From NCBI RefSeq assembly GCF_001039355.2, contig NW_019774380.1:119176-183175 (forward strand): a stretch of DNA of 64,000 bases. The letters run 5' to 3'. Source of the DNA: Lingula anatina. Taxonomy: Eukaryota; Brachiopoda; Lingulata; Lingulida; Lingulidae. This document shows positions 35,701 through 44,329 of the stretch, piece by piece (position 1 is the stretch's first letter; every line of letters begins with the position of its first letter). The notes below the pieces were generated by a model. It was not told where the DNA came from, ran no database searches, and was given only the letters and a program-made list of their open reading frames with translations. The translations under genes were made by a program, and so were the position numbers.

Positions 35701-37230
35701 TTACTTTCTTTGGAAGAAATACTATTTCTTTAAACACCAGGGACTCATTTTATAACACAACAAACTCTTTTCACCAGGTTTGCACGCACTGCTGGCTATT
35801 TCGCTGATCTTCCCAAAGATTCCAATTACCCCAAGAAGCTTTGCTTTAAGTTTGGCCCAAAGGCTTTTGGCTGGGAGGAAGAACAGGTGAGTTGGGAAGT
35901 CAGGTTGTTCAGACGAATGTAAGGCTCCTTCTTATGATGCAATAAATGATGTACATACATGAAAGGAGTTTTTATCGAATAATTGTCTCAATGGCTTTGA
36001 CACAGGTAGGTATCATACAAGAACATCCGTATTACAAGACCTTCAAAATATACCATTTCAATCTACTTTTCATTCATAACAGAACTCCTGTAGTGAACTA
36101 TTTATTTTTAGCCAACACAGTGGCCCCCAAGCCGGCAGTACAGACGAGCCATGTCAGAGACTCCAAATGAAAACTTTCATTGTGGACCAGCAGCAGCAGC
36201 CATACAGTCCAGTCTTCACCTGCAGGGCTCACCTCAGCATGGGGCTGGTGTTCCACTGTATACTAACACCACTCCTGTGGTGGAGCATCGCGCCACAGCA
36301 ATGCCCATTGCAGCCCAAGGTTCTCCAAAAGAGGGCAGTGGAGTCAGTGATGGCGGTGGGTATGAACACCATGGATACCCAGTCACCAGTGGTGTTGAGC
36401 ATGACTCTGCCCAGCTTATTTCTAGGGGAACTCTAGGTGAGGGAAGAGTGCCAGAGATACATACTAGTATACACTTGCCTGCGGTTCACCAGAGCTCTGA
36501 GACCGGTGAAGGTGTCACAAGGAACCCAGGACATGACCAGCCTATGCAAGATCTCTCCAGCCAAGGGGAGAGCCACCTCAGCCCAAGAGAGAGGGCACAA
36601 AACTATACCGTGTCTACCATGAGCTCAGGACAGACTATGCAAACTGCTGAGTCACCATCGGGCAGCAATTATAAATCTAATAACTACCTTAGCAACAGCC
36701 CTCAGGGTCAAGGTCAGTTTTCCCAAGGTCATGGTCTTTATTTGCAAGGTCATGGTCACTATTCCCACAGACTGGGTCCTCAATTCCAAGACCAAAGTCA
36801 TTACCATGAAGATCAATGTCAGCAAGGTCAGGTTGATGGCGATCACAAATTTCAAGGTCACACCCATGATGAAGGTCACAGTCAAGTTTTGAACATGTCA
36901 ACTCAGGAAAGAACATCCAAATCGCCATGTGTAACGGAGAACATCAGTGTCGCTCTTAATTTGGCTTCAAGTTCAAGGTCACCCGTCAGGAACTCAACCC
37001 ATTTTAATACTAACCCACATCAAGCTGAGGACCAAGGCTACGATGACAGTGTTCAGAAGAGAAATTCACTTGAAAACACCTCACAATTGGATTCAACAGA
37101 GAAAATGGAGGACTCTCAGCATGGTTCTTCTTTGGATAATGCTGAGTCTCTGTCAAAGCTGCGCTTTGATGCACAGACGAGTACAGATCCCCTTCCCATC
37201 TTCAGGATTAAAAAAGAAGTTGATCCGTGA
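20867..37230 (+). CDS. ETS-domain transcription factor with C2H2-like fingers and AT-hook (gene model, 1858 aa)
   Basis: Coding segments are 20867-20873, 29127-29660, 30515-33808, 34037-34170, 34491-34674, 35126-35321, 35778-35886 and 36112-37230. They sum to 5577 bases, divisible by three, with GT-AG sites and matching phases at every junction. Parts in order: LDLSMK motif (about residue 45), two Cys/His finger-like units (360-408), a long Gln/Ser/Pro region, a second LDLSIK motif (about 978) with a VKKE SUMO-type site before it, NPS(V/L)PG repeats (about 1070-1137), AT-hook RRGPGRPPKY (1346-1355), ETS domain (1385-1484) and a disordered tail ending in IKKEVDP. The ETS domain is closest by eye to the ELF3/EHF (ESE) group, some of which also carry AT-hooks. 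A nuclear DNA-binding regulator is expected. Its size is several times that of ELF3. Confidence 0.85.
21025..21115. mobile_element. Degenerate fragment of the GATCGATC MITE
   Basis: About 90 bases resemble the left half of the element at 21952 (TTCTATCTC...GAG...TTGCTAAGAT...TATAATC...CACGCC) with many changes and no right end. Confidence 0.45.
21952..22153. mobile_element. MITE, GATCGATC family, copy 1
   Basis: A 202-bp element is framed by imperfect inverted ends: ATTCCCAGACATTTAGATCG on the left and the reverse complement of ATTCCCACAGATTAGATCG on the right. The interior (TGTAAGGGGGTAATTAAC, GTGCCCGCTCGGCTGAC) is shared with 54251-54463. It has no coding capacity. Confidence 0.78.
22243..22260 (+). 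repeat. Poly-G run
   Basis: A run of about 18 G follows GGAGTG. Similar G or C runs occur at 10967, 38570, 45121, 46560 and 53360. They are prone to length error and, on one strand, to quadruplex formation. Confidence 0.8.
23220..23490. repeat. Dispersed repeat, copy 1
   Basis: Shares a series of blocks with 61535-61755: CGT(C/A)GT near an A-tract, GACAACTGG, GCATTCATTCTGCAAC, GCAGAAAGGACACT and a TTAGGAG/TTTAGCAGG end. It looks like a short nonautonomous element; the class is not clear. Confidence 0.55.
24050..24158. repeat. Dispersed repeat with GGATAGCCTCA...GATTGAAG
   Basis: This unit, TTCACTTGGATAGCCTCA to TTGATTGAAGAG, recurs at about 26090-26198 (within the tandem copy) and 62631-62740. 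A diverged form is at about 23633-23712. It may be a SINE-like or MITE fragment. Confidence 0.55.
24581..24655. repeat. (CT)n(CA)n compound microsatellite
   Basis: About 26 CT units run into about 12 CA units. The matching array in copy 2 is shorter (26644-26701). Confidence 0.95.
29127..29660 (+). CDS. ETS gene exon 2, with first LDLSxK motif
   Basis: Bounded by CTTTTTCAG and TCCAAAG/GTGACA. It encodes residues 3-180, largely disordered. AALDLSMKKP near the start matches the PxDLS-type motif bound by the co-repressor CtBP, apart from the leading Pro. Reading through the donor meets a stop at 29695, so intron retention would give a short product. Confidence 0.82.
29661..30514 (+). other. Intron 2 of the ETS gene
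   Basis: The 854-base AT-rich intron ends in a strong polypyrimidine tract (TTTTCTTTTTTTCTTAG). Nothing else is recognised. Confidence 0.75.
30515..33808 (+). CDS. ETS gene exon 3: finger-like units and long low-complexity region
   Basis: This 3294-base exon encodes residues 181-1278. At 31053-31200 it reads HYYCSFCSYKT...HILVHMFVCKYCGYL...HLLHLQQCHP: two Cys pairs, each followed by His residues, like C2H2 fingers with uneven spacing. The rest is rich in Ser, Gln, His and Pro. Tandem motifs include ETSHS near 30700-30750 and NPS(V/L)PG(T/S) near 33178-33380. VKKEPQD and GVLDLSIKDK near 32865-32934 are SUMO-type and CtBP-type motifs. It ends with a basic NLS-like VKRKKGR. Donor GGGTCAG/GTGTGT, phase 1. 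Confidence 0.88.
34037..34170 (+). CDS. ETS gene exon 4
   Basis: A 134-base exon between TTTTATTCAG and CAGGAG/GTAGGA joins in phase 1 and leaves phase 0. It encodes residues 1279-1323, a polar linker with PPPLLTPGTP. Confidence 0.8.
34491..34674 (+). CDS. ETS gene exon 5: AT-hook
   Basis: A 184-base exon between GTTCTTTCAG and GGACATT/GTGAGT encodes residues 1324-1385. RRGPGRPPKY is a canonical AT-hook (GRP core with flanking basic residues). KRGPKPGH 30 residues later is a second, weaker one. AT-hooks bind the minor groove of AT-rich DNA; ELF3 also has one upstream of its ETS domain. Confidence 0.85.
35126..35321 (+). CDS. ETS domain, first part
   Basis: Bounded by TTCATTTTAG and CTATCAG/GTCAGA, the exon encodes residues 1385-1450. 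It reads GPLLWQFIRDLLKNP, IIKWENQKDGVFRII, EEVAKLWGRKKSNPIMTYEN and LSRAIR. ELF3 reads HLWEFIRDILLSP, LIKWEDRSEGIFRVL, AVAQLWGKKKNN, MTYEKLSRAMR. The two recognition-helix arginines that read GGA are both present. Confidence 0.93.
35778..35886 (+). CDS. ETS domain, last part, divergent
   Basis: Bounded by TTTTCACCAG and GAACAG/GTGAGT, it completes the second recognition Arg codon (phase 2). The usual RYYY after the helix is RFARTAGYF here, and the wing is longer (ADLPKDSNYPKKL). The final strand KLCFKFGPKAFGW matches ELF3 RLVYKFGKNARGW. Confidence 0.88.
36112..37230 (+). CDS. ETS gene terminal exon
   Basis: The exon begins after TTATTTTTAG and encodes residues 1487-1858, ending at TGA 37228-37230. 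It is Ser/His/Gln rich with repeats around QGH and GHYS (36700-36800). It ends in a SUMO-type RIKKEVDP. No folded domain is seen after the first 20 residues. Confidence 0.85.
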   Translation, partial: PTQWPPSRQYRRAMSETPNENFHCGPAAAAIQSSLHLQGSPQHGAGVPLYTNTTPVVEHRATAMPIAAQGSPKEGSGVSDGGGYEHHGYPVTSGVEHDSAQLISRGTLGEGRVPEIHTSIHLPAVHQSSETGEGVTRNPGHDQPMQDLSSQGESHLSPRERAQNYTVSTMSSGQTMQTAESPSGSNYKSNNYLSNSPQGQGQFSQGHGLYLQGHGHYSHRLGPQFQDQSHYHEDQCQQGQVDGDHKFQGHTHDEGHSQVLNMSTQERTSKSPCVTENISVALNLASSSRSPVRNSTHFNTNPHQAEDQGYDDSVQKRNSLENTSQLDSTEKMEDSQHGSSLDNAESLSKLRFDAQTSTDPLPIFRIKKEVDP

Positions 37231-37560
37231 TCTTTTTCGTTTTTCATGCCCTGAGTTTCCTCAACTTGTTATTTTGATCTTGCCAATCACTTGGTGATGG
37301 TAGAATGATATACTGAATCACTGAAATTCAGGGTCCAGATTCCCATATGATGGAGTGAGTTAGAGGAAGAGGATTTATTATCAAAGGGACCAAAAATATA
37401 TCAGTTTTATTTATATTGTTCGAGTATTTCATGTGAAGGGGTAAAGCACTTGTTGCTTCTAAAACAAAATACCAAGGTCCCAATTATGTTTGTGAAGTGT
37501 TTTAACAGAGAGTTTGTAATTGTTAGGTTTTGGATAGTTGAAGAGTGTTTGTTGTGATGC

Positions 37561-37609
<49 letters not shown>

Positions 37610-38582
37610 CAAATTTGACTAACTGATCGCTTGAAAAGAAAGCTCCCTACTTATGCAAATTGCTCATATTCTGCATTTAGACAGACAGCCACACACTACA
37701 TGAAAGAAACTTTGATTGTATAAAAAAGAAAAAAAAAGTTGAAAAAAGAAATTTGAAGGCATCACAGTTCAAGTGATATAGTAGAAACATTGTAAGAAAG
37801 TCAAAATGAGTGTAATGTGTTATTGTTGTTGAAATTTCTTTAGTTACGTTTGAAATGGTAATGTAGAGCATGGAAAATATCAAGAATGTTCTTGATTATG
37901 TGAAATGGCAGCTGCTAGAGATTGATTTTAAGTTTCATAGTTAAAAATACAACATTACGGTAGCTTACCAGAGTAGGAATGTACTACATAAAAAAGTAGC
38001 AGTTAAATTAATAAGAATTCATGGAAAAATCATAGTGTTAAAGTTAAATTGATGTTGCCATTATTGGGTCATTATTGCAATTTGTAATTTAGTTTATTGT
38101 TGTATTACTTTATAACAGTTGGCCATCATGATCATAACCTTCAGTGCTTCGTTATTTTAAAATCTTAACAATATATATATAAATATTTTTTTTACTTTTT
38201 TATTGTATACTCATACACTATTGCGCATGCCACTTAACCTTCAGAATTTATTCCCTAGGTCACCAGATATTGTTTTAAATGTATATTTCATTGGTGCACC
38301 TATCGGAAGTTTAAAAAGTATTTTGCTTCCAATGTTTACTTCTCTTTCAGATGTATATTAATGCAAAAACCACCTTAAATACTGCAGCTAAATCAGGATA
38401 GAAACTATATGACTGTGTTGTTGGTTTCCAGATTGTTGGTTACCAGTTGATTTATATTATGTACCAAATGTCACAGCAACAGCTTTGAGGTGTCTTTTGA
38501 TTGCTTTGCTTTAACATTTAACATTATTTATGTTTGTTTATTGTTTATAATTCATGAAATTGTATTTGGGGGGGGGGGGGGG
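37231..38582 (+). other. Probable 3' UTR of the ETS gene
   Basis: AT-rich sequence without ORFs contains a 46-base GT array (37563-37608) and ends in a G-run at the gap. No AATAAA was found before the gap; one is at 39613-39618. Confidence 0.5.
37563..37608 (+). repeat. (TG)n microsatellite
   Basis: About 23 uninterrupted GT units lie in the ETS 3' region. Confidence 0.95.
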
Positions 38583-39354
38583 NNNNNNNNNNNNNNNNNN
38601 NNNNNNNNNNNNNNNNNNNNNNNNNNNNNNNNNNNNNNNNNNNNNNNNNNNNNNNNNNNNNNNNNNNNNNNNNNNNNNNNNNNNNNNNNNNNNNNNNNNN
38701 NNNNNNNNNNNNNNNNNNNNNNNNNNNNNNNNNNNNNNNNNNNNNNNNNNNNNNNNNNNNNNNNNNNNNNNNNNNNNNNNNNNNNNNNNNNNNNNNNNNN
38801 NNNNNNNNNNNNNNNNNNNNNNNNNNNNNNNNNNNNNNNNNNNNNNNNNNNNNNNNNNNNNNNNNNNNNNNNNNNNNNNNNNNNNNNNNNNNNNNNNNNN
38901 NNNNNNNNNNNNNNNNNNNNNNNNNNNNNNNNNNNNNNNNNNNNNNNNNNNNNNNNNNNNNNNNNNNNNNNNNNNNNNNNNNNNNNNNNNNNNNNNNNNN
39001 NNNNNNNNNNNNNNNNNNNNNNNNNNNNNNNNNNNNNNNNNNNNNNNNNNNNNNNNNNNNNNNNNNNNNNNNNNNNNNNNNNNNNNNNNNNNNNNNNNNN
39101 NNNNNNNNNNNNNNNNNNNNNNNNNNNNNNNNNNNNNNNNNNNNNNNNNNNNNNNNNNNNNNNNNNNNNNNNNNNNNNNNNNNNNNNNNNNNNNNNNNNN
39201 NNNNNNNNNNNNNNNNNNNNNNNNNNNNNNNNNNNNNNNNNNNNNNNNNNNNNNNNNNNNNNNNNNNNNNNNNNNNNNNNNNNNNNNNNNNNNNNNNNNN
39301 NNNNNNNNNNNNNNNNNNNNNNNNNNNNNNNNNNNNNNNNNNNNNNNNNNNNNN
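38583..39354. other. Assembly gap (772 n)
   Basis: The gap is bordered by about 14 G on the left and 6 G on the right, so it was probably broken by a G-rich stretch. Confidence 0.98.
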
Positions 39355-41904
39355 GGGGGGTATGTGCGTGTTGTGGGGTTCTTGCCACAAGAGCAAGACT
39401 TTATAGTTATAAGAAATTTTGCTAGGTGTGGGGTTGCTGGATGTGCTAGATGGTTTTATATGTGATCTTTATACATACAAATACATGGATGAGAAATTGA
39501 TCAGGATAAAAAGGTAACACAACTGTGCTTGTAAGAAATGTGTAGGCAGTATTCTTCCTAGTTCTAGTTGTTGGGTGGGAGTTATATTTTTGTCAAGCAT
39601 ATTTTGATAAAAAATAAAAGTCTACCCAGGGTAGAGATATGAATTGCACTGTTCCATACTTTGAGAAGTTTGTTATAGCATTTTATATTGTTATTTTTCA
39701 GAACTTGAATTATCCTTCAGATTATTGTAAAAAAAAAAACAAACAAGGCCAGTAAGCTTCATTTTATATGATATTTATATGTATTATGTTATGCAGGATT
39801 GTATATTATGTATTGTATTGCCTGTTTTGGGATAGTTCTAGTGCCATAGTGACCTAGCAAAACAAAGACCCATTTCACAGGACTTCAGACCAAATTATGG
39901 TCTAAACTATTGACCCTGGATAAATCGGCAGCAGTTTAATTAGATTAAATATTGTGCCTGTTTATAATAAGAGAGATTCTTACTGTTTTAGACCAATACT
40001 TACTCTATTTCAATGGACTATAACAGATTTGTACTGAATTTAAGGTTACAAATTTTTTATGAGAAATTGATACCACCATTTGGTCTTTTTTTTTAATATA
40101 GAACATTTAAACTTTGACAGTTGTATATTTACTATTTCCTACAATGCTTTTCTTGCACCCAATGAATTTGTAACTGAGGGCTTCTGCTAACTGTACTGTT
40201 CTCCAAACCAAAATTTTATTTAATTATTTATTTGTTTGTTTTTGTATGTTTTTTTAAAAACAGTGATACACAACTATTGAGTAGAGTTAATATACCTTTG
40301 CTTTGGTGGGTCTAGTTTTGGTCTGATCAGTTTCCAGTACAAGGAGAACCTGTTAAATAAGTGCAGCATCCAAAAAATCCTTTCCAACTTAAAAAAAAAA
40401 AGCAGATCACCACAAGTTGAGTTTTACTCAGTTTGCAGCTTGTTTTGAATAACTAATGATTAGATTTTAAATAAGTACTGCAGTAAACATTTGAATCATT
40501 CCTGAATGAATTTAGTTGGATTGTACATATTTATAAATAAATTTACATTTATTAATAATTTATAGAGTTTTGTATGGATTAATCTACCTTCTAGTGAAGG
40601 TAAAATAATTATTTTAAACCAATGCCTTTCTAAAAGGTAATTATGTTGTAAAAGGTGTGATTGTTGCTTCTTCCAGGCCAGTAAATATTGAATACAGATA
40701 GCTGCTTTCATCATTGATATTTCATTTGTGTTGGGAGATGTCAAACACTCACTGATGGACATAAATTGTAAGTTTGGAATTTCACAGTAGAGCAATGTCC
40801 TTGCTAACTTATCCTAAAACTGTAATTTTCCAATATTTTTATGATGATTTCAAGACTGAATTGAAAAACATTTCCACAAGTTTTATTCACTATTTTCCTC
40901 ATTCGTTGGCTACGTCTCAAACAAAAAGTGAAAGTGAGTACTTGGTAAACAAAATAAATATCCCTTTATTTCTGTCTTTTGGTTCCCTCCCATTTTATGT
41001 CTATCTATGAGTGTCTGGTTTAGTCCTTCAGATGTTTTGATTTTAACACAAATACCTTTATACATTGAGCATATTATGTATATTCTGTAGGGAAATGTTA
41101 CAAGAAGAAATAAAAAAATGTTATTAAAGATACCACAATTATCTATTTTTGAGCACTGCTGAATATTCACTTTTTACAAAGAATATAATTTCCCAATATA
41201 TTTTTTGTCCAGTTCTTTCAGTTTTGATTTTAACTGTTAATTTGATATTAATTATTACTTAGTGACGTTAATGTCAACAATTCAAAATAATTTTTAATGA
41301 ACATGATTTTCTACTCAACACTACAGTGTTCTATCTGTTCTCCTCTTTACAGTAAAGAGAAAAGTCTTACATGTATAGCCTTAAACTTTCATGGCTGAAA
41401 TGTCTTATAATTTGTCTTGGGGGTTGGTCACTTTTGCTGCCATTGGAGATTGCCAGAAAGCTGCTCTATAGCATGTCGTCATGTCGACATATTTCTGTTT
41501 GTCCTCTGGATGGTCAAGCTCGGGTTGATGACACGGAAAGGTCCGAGGGTCTTTTTCTGAGAGGAAAGGTGAAGATGATAGATAAAGTAGAAAAAAATGA
41601 AAGATGAGATTATTACAAAGAAAAGAAGAGGTTTAAAGAGAAGTAACTGCAATGCTGGAGAAAACGAGAAATGAAGGCTGAAAGTAGAGTCTGGAAAGGA
41701 AAAAATAGAAAAGAATGAGGAGAAGACCCTAAAAGTGAAAGATAAATGGAAACGATAACAGCACAGTCACTCTGTGTATGATTCCATGCAATGGCTAAAT
41801 AAGGTCAGCACATTTAGCCTATCCGTTCATTTTCTGTTCCTAATCCACTTGATCAGTTTTCAGTGAACTCTTTTAAATGGTCCGTCTTTGTTTCTCCGAA
41901 ATGA
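39355..41904. other. Intergenic stretch between convergent ETS and CFAP68 genes
   Basis: AT-rich sequence with an AATAAA at 39613-39618 that could end the ETS transcript. No gene, RNA or repeat element was recognised. Confidence 0.5.
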
Positions 41905-42326
41905 TCAAGCAAAGGAAACTTGCTTCTTCTGCGTAAAACTTTTCTCTGGCTGTGTCATCTGTATAGGGCTTTCCCTGTGGAGAGTTTGTTGTTGGTGGTA
42001 AAGGTCCATTAGTGAGGGAGTGCTGCCCTCTATAGGAGCACCAGCCAGAGCGGGCTGAGGAGGAATTTCTGGGGCACTTCCCATTTGCATTTGTCCCATG
42101 TCTGTGACAGGTGCAGGCTGAACTGGTGACAATGCTTTTACTGGGGACGTAGGTTTTTCAAGTGACACTGGTTGCACAGTCTGGGCTGGTGGCTCGAGGG
42201 GCTGTTGCCTTACTCTTGGATCACAGTATGATACCCTGGTGGTGGTTTCCCAACTGTTGTTTATTTCTTTGGCTGTATTTGTATCTAGTTCTGGTTGGTG
42301 GTGGGGAAATGCATTATGATAGCGCA
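41905..42326 (-). CDS. CFAP68: CFAP68 exon 4 with Pro/Gln-rich tail
   Basis: The exon follows an AAAATTTCAG acceptor. The start (RYHNAFPHHQPELD) aligns with the human C-terminal HQPELD motif. The remaining ~120 residues, rich in Pro, Gln and Ser, have no human counterpart and end at a stop at 41905. Confidence 0.85.
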
Positions 42327-44329
42327 CTGAAATTTTGAACAGTTATTATTTGAACTGCGAGTTATCTTGGAAATATTACAGAGCATGAAAAGTTGATGCA
42401 GTTAATTTAATAATACTTAAATGTGCTACATTAATTAGGAATTGATTTTTTTTTTTTCATCTTTATTAAATGCTCATGTAGACAAAAAAAATCTTCAGAG
42501 TTGAATTGAAATCGGCCTCTGAACAAGGAAATAACAGACTGGTAATGAAGCGGTTGGTGTCCACATATATGACACAAAAGAATCTTATTAACTATAAATG
42601 TTCAGATCTTGAAATAAAATGGCAACTGATTTTACAGCATTATGAAAATTACTGACTAGCAAATGAAAAATAAAAGAATATACAGAAAATGCGTTCACTT
42701 ATGTTCCATATGTAAATAGAATTTTAAAAAGCAACAGCTTACTGCATATAAAGAGATCCAAGGAAATGTAGCAATGATAAAATATGATAAAAAGAATCAA
42801 CATAAAAATGTTAAGAATCAGTTTTCTTCACTGATTTAACCCCAAATTTATAAAAAAAATCTTTTAACTTACATTTAGACTGGCCTTTGACATTATCATA
42901 ACTGGACGAAAAGAATAACAAAGAGTCATTCAATCATATTTATTGAAAAGGAACTTACTTTTCAGGTGTTTCAAGCTTTCTGGAACTTTCCTAGGCTGTG
43001 TATTGTGGGCTACTCCATATGTTGTCTCAAAATAATGATTATGCTAAAAAAAATAAATTAGCATGTTTTAAATGACTTTTTGATGGTCAAGTTAGGTATC
43101 ACAATGTCTTCTCTCTCTTACTCTTTTTTTTTCTTCTTTTTTTGAGATTTCCCCTCACTTTTCTTCCATTGGAATTATTCTCAAATAATGTTCAAATATC
43201 TCATACATTTTTCAAGATTTGTCTTTCTAAGTTACTTTCAATCCTTATTTACAGGGACAAAAACGTTTTCGACATGTTTTGAGTTGCGTATATTTATACC
43301 AGTATCATTAACGAGGAATGGCTAAAATTGTTCAGTAGCTAAGGCATTACAGGGGCAGATCCAGGATTATTTGAAGGGGGGTCCTCAGATGCCAACCCTT
43401 CCCCCACCCCCCACCCCCCTACCCCCTTGGCGTGGGCTTGCGAGCCCTTTAGAGGGCCCTGAAAAATTTTGGTATTTTAGAGGGCAAATGGTGCCATTTG
43501 GTAAGGTTTAGAAGTATGATTCAGCTAGTCAAAATTCTTGGTGTGACTTTTTTTTCAGAAATTAAAGCGGGGGATCAGGACCATTCATAATTCATAATTC
43601 ATAATGCAGTAGTGGATTAAGGGGAAGGGGGAGGCCCTTCCCCTTAATCCACTACTGCATTATGAATTAATAAGAGATCACTTCCAACCTTACCTGAGAG
43701 GGCAACCGCTGTGGAATCTTTTGTTTCTCAATATCATATCTCTCCTCATCCCAGTTGCCAATAAGAGTGTTGTTATTGTATGCATTTTCCTTGGTGGTGC
43801 ATCTCCAACCAAACTGGGGAAAAAATAAAAATAAGAATTATTGCCAGAATATATATGACATAAATTATTTTAAATAGAAATAGAACAGGATTGAGGGCAT
43901 GCATCTAAGAGATTAACTGAAATATTTTAATTTCAAAGAAGAAAATTCTGTTATCAGAATATGTGTCAGGAAGTTTGAATAAAACATGGGAGTACAAGTG
44001 TCTGGCGGTGGAAATAGTAAAGCTAGATATCCTGCATGTCTACTGCAGTTCTGGTATTACCAACTTAAAATTAAGAGGCTTACTTATTTCCAGCCTTGAT
44101 CCTATTATGTTCGTCTGGCTTACATGTAATTGTATCAAAATTAGTTCTTAGGGCTGAAGCAGTCTTGAGGTGGATATACATTAAGTGAGCCGTTTACCTG
44201 TTAATTAGAAATTAAACTCACCTGGTCAAATTTCAGCTTATCGTGGGTGTGGGTCCAAACTTCAGCAAGCCCTGAAGAACGGATTATTGAGCGGAAAGGG
44301 GGGTCTCGACTGGTTTCTGCTTGACTCAT
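41905..44329 (-). CDS. CFAP68: CFAP68 (C11orf1) ortholog, gene model of four exons
   Basis: Coding segments are 44329-44222, 43814-43694, 43043-42959 and 42326-41905. Signature stretches match human CFAP68: AEVWTHTHDKLKFDQFGWRC (human GEVWTDWNNMSKFFQYGWRC), LIGNWDEERYDI (LMGNWNQERYDL), LPSQHNHYFETTYG (LPSQFGHYFETTYD) and HHQPELD (GHQPELD). CFAP68 is a microtubule inner protein of axonemal doublets in cilia and flagella. Exon 2 carries one extra base after TGGAGATG (at 43800/43801) that breaks the frame; without it all junctions are in frame and the protein is about 245 aa against about 150 in human. The extra length is a Pro/Gln-rich tail. Confidence 0.88.
42959..43043 (-). CDS. CFAP68: CFAP68 exon 3
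   Basis: An 85-base exon between TTTTTTTAG and CTGAAAA/GTAAGT encodes HNHYFETTYGVAHN and KVPESLKHL, matching human HYFETTYDTSYN. Enters in phase 0, leaves in phase 1. Confidence 0.88.
43596..43668. repeat. Perfect hairpin: 34-bp arms, 5-base loop
   Basis: Left arm 43596-43629 and right arm 43635-43668 are exact reverse complements around GGAGG. The arm core GTAGTGGATTAAGGGG resembles hAT-type ends seen in many invertebrate MITEs. It lies in intron 2 of CFAP68, 26 bases from exon 2. Confidence 0.9.
43694..43814 (-). CDS. CFAP68: CFAP68 exon 2, with one-base insertion
   Basis: Acceptor TTTTTCCCCAG and donor CTCTCAG/GTAAGG. The coding match FGWR-C-TTKENAYNNNTLIGNW is continuous only if one G of TGGC (43800/43801) is removed; as written, the frame soon meets TAA. 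Length is 121, one more than the 120 expected from phase-0 junctions on both sides. Confidence 0.85.
44222..44329 (-). CDS. CFAP68: CFAP68 exon 1
   Basis: ATG at 44327-44329 opens MSQAETSRDPPFRS; 36 codons lead to the donor GACCAG/GTGAGT in phase 0. GLAEVWTHTHDKLKF aligns with the conserved human N-terminal stretch. Confidence 0.85.

Noticed and set aside
38490-39465. ORFs of about 280-310 codons across the gap
   Set aside because: They consist almost wholly of n.
41371-41607. 78-codon plus-strand ORF downstream of CFAP68
   Set aside because: No family resemblance and low-complexity Lys/Glu end; not supported.
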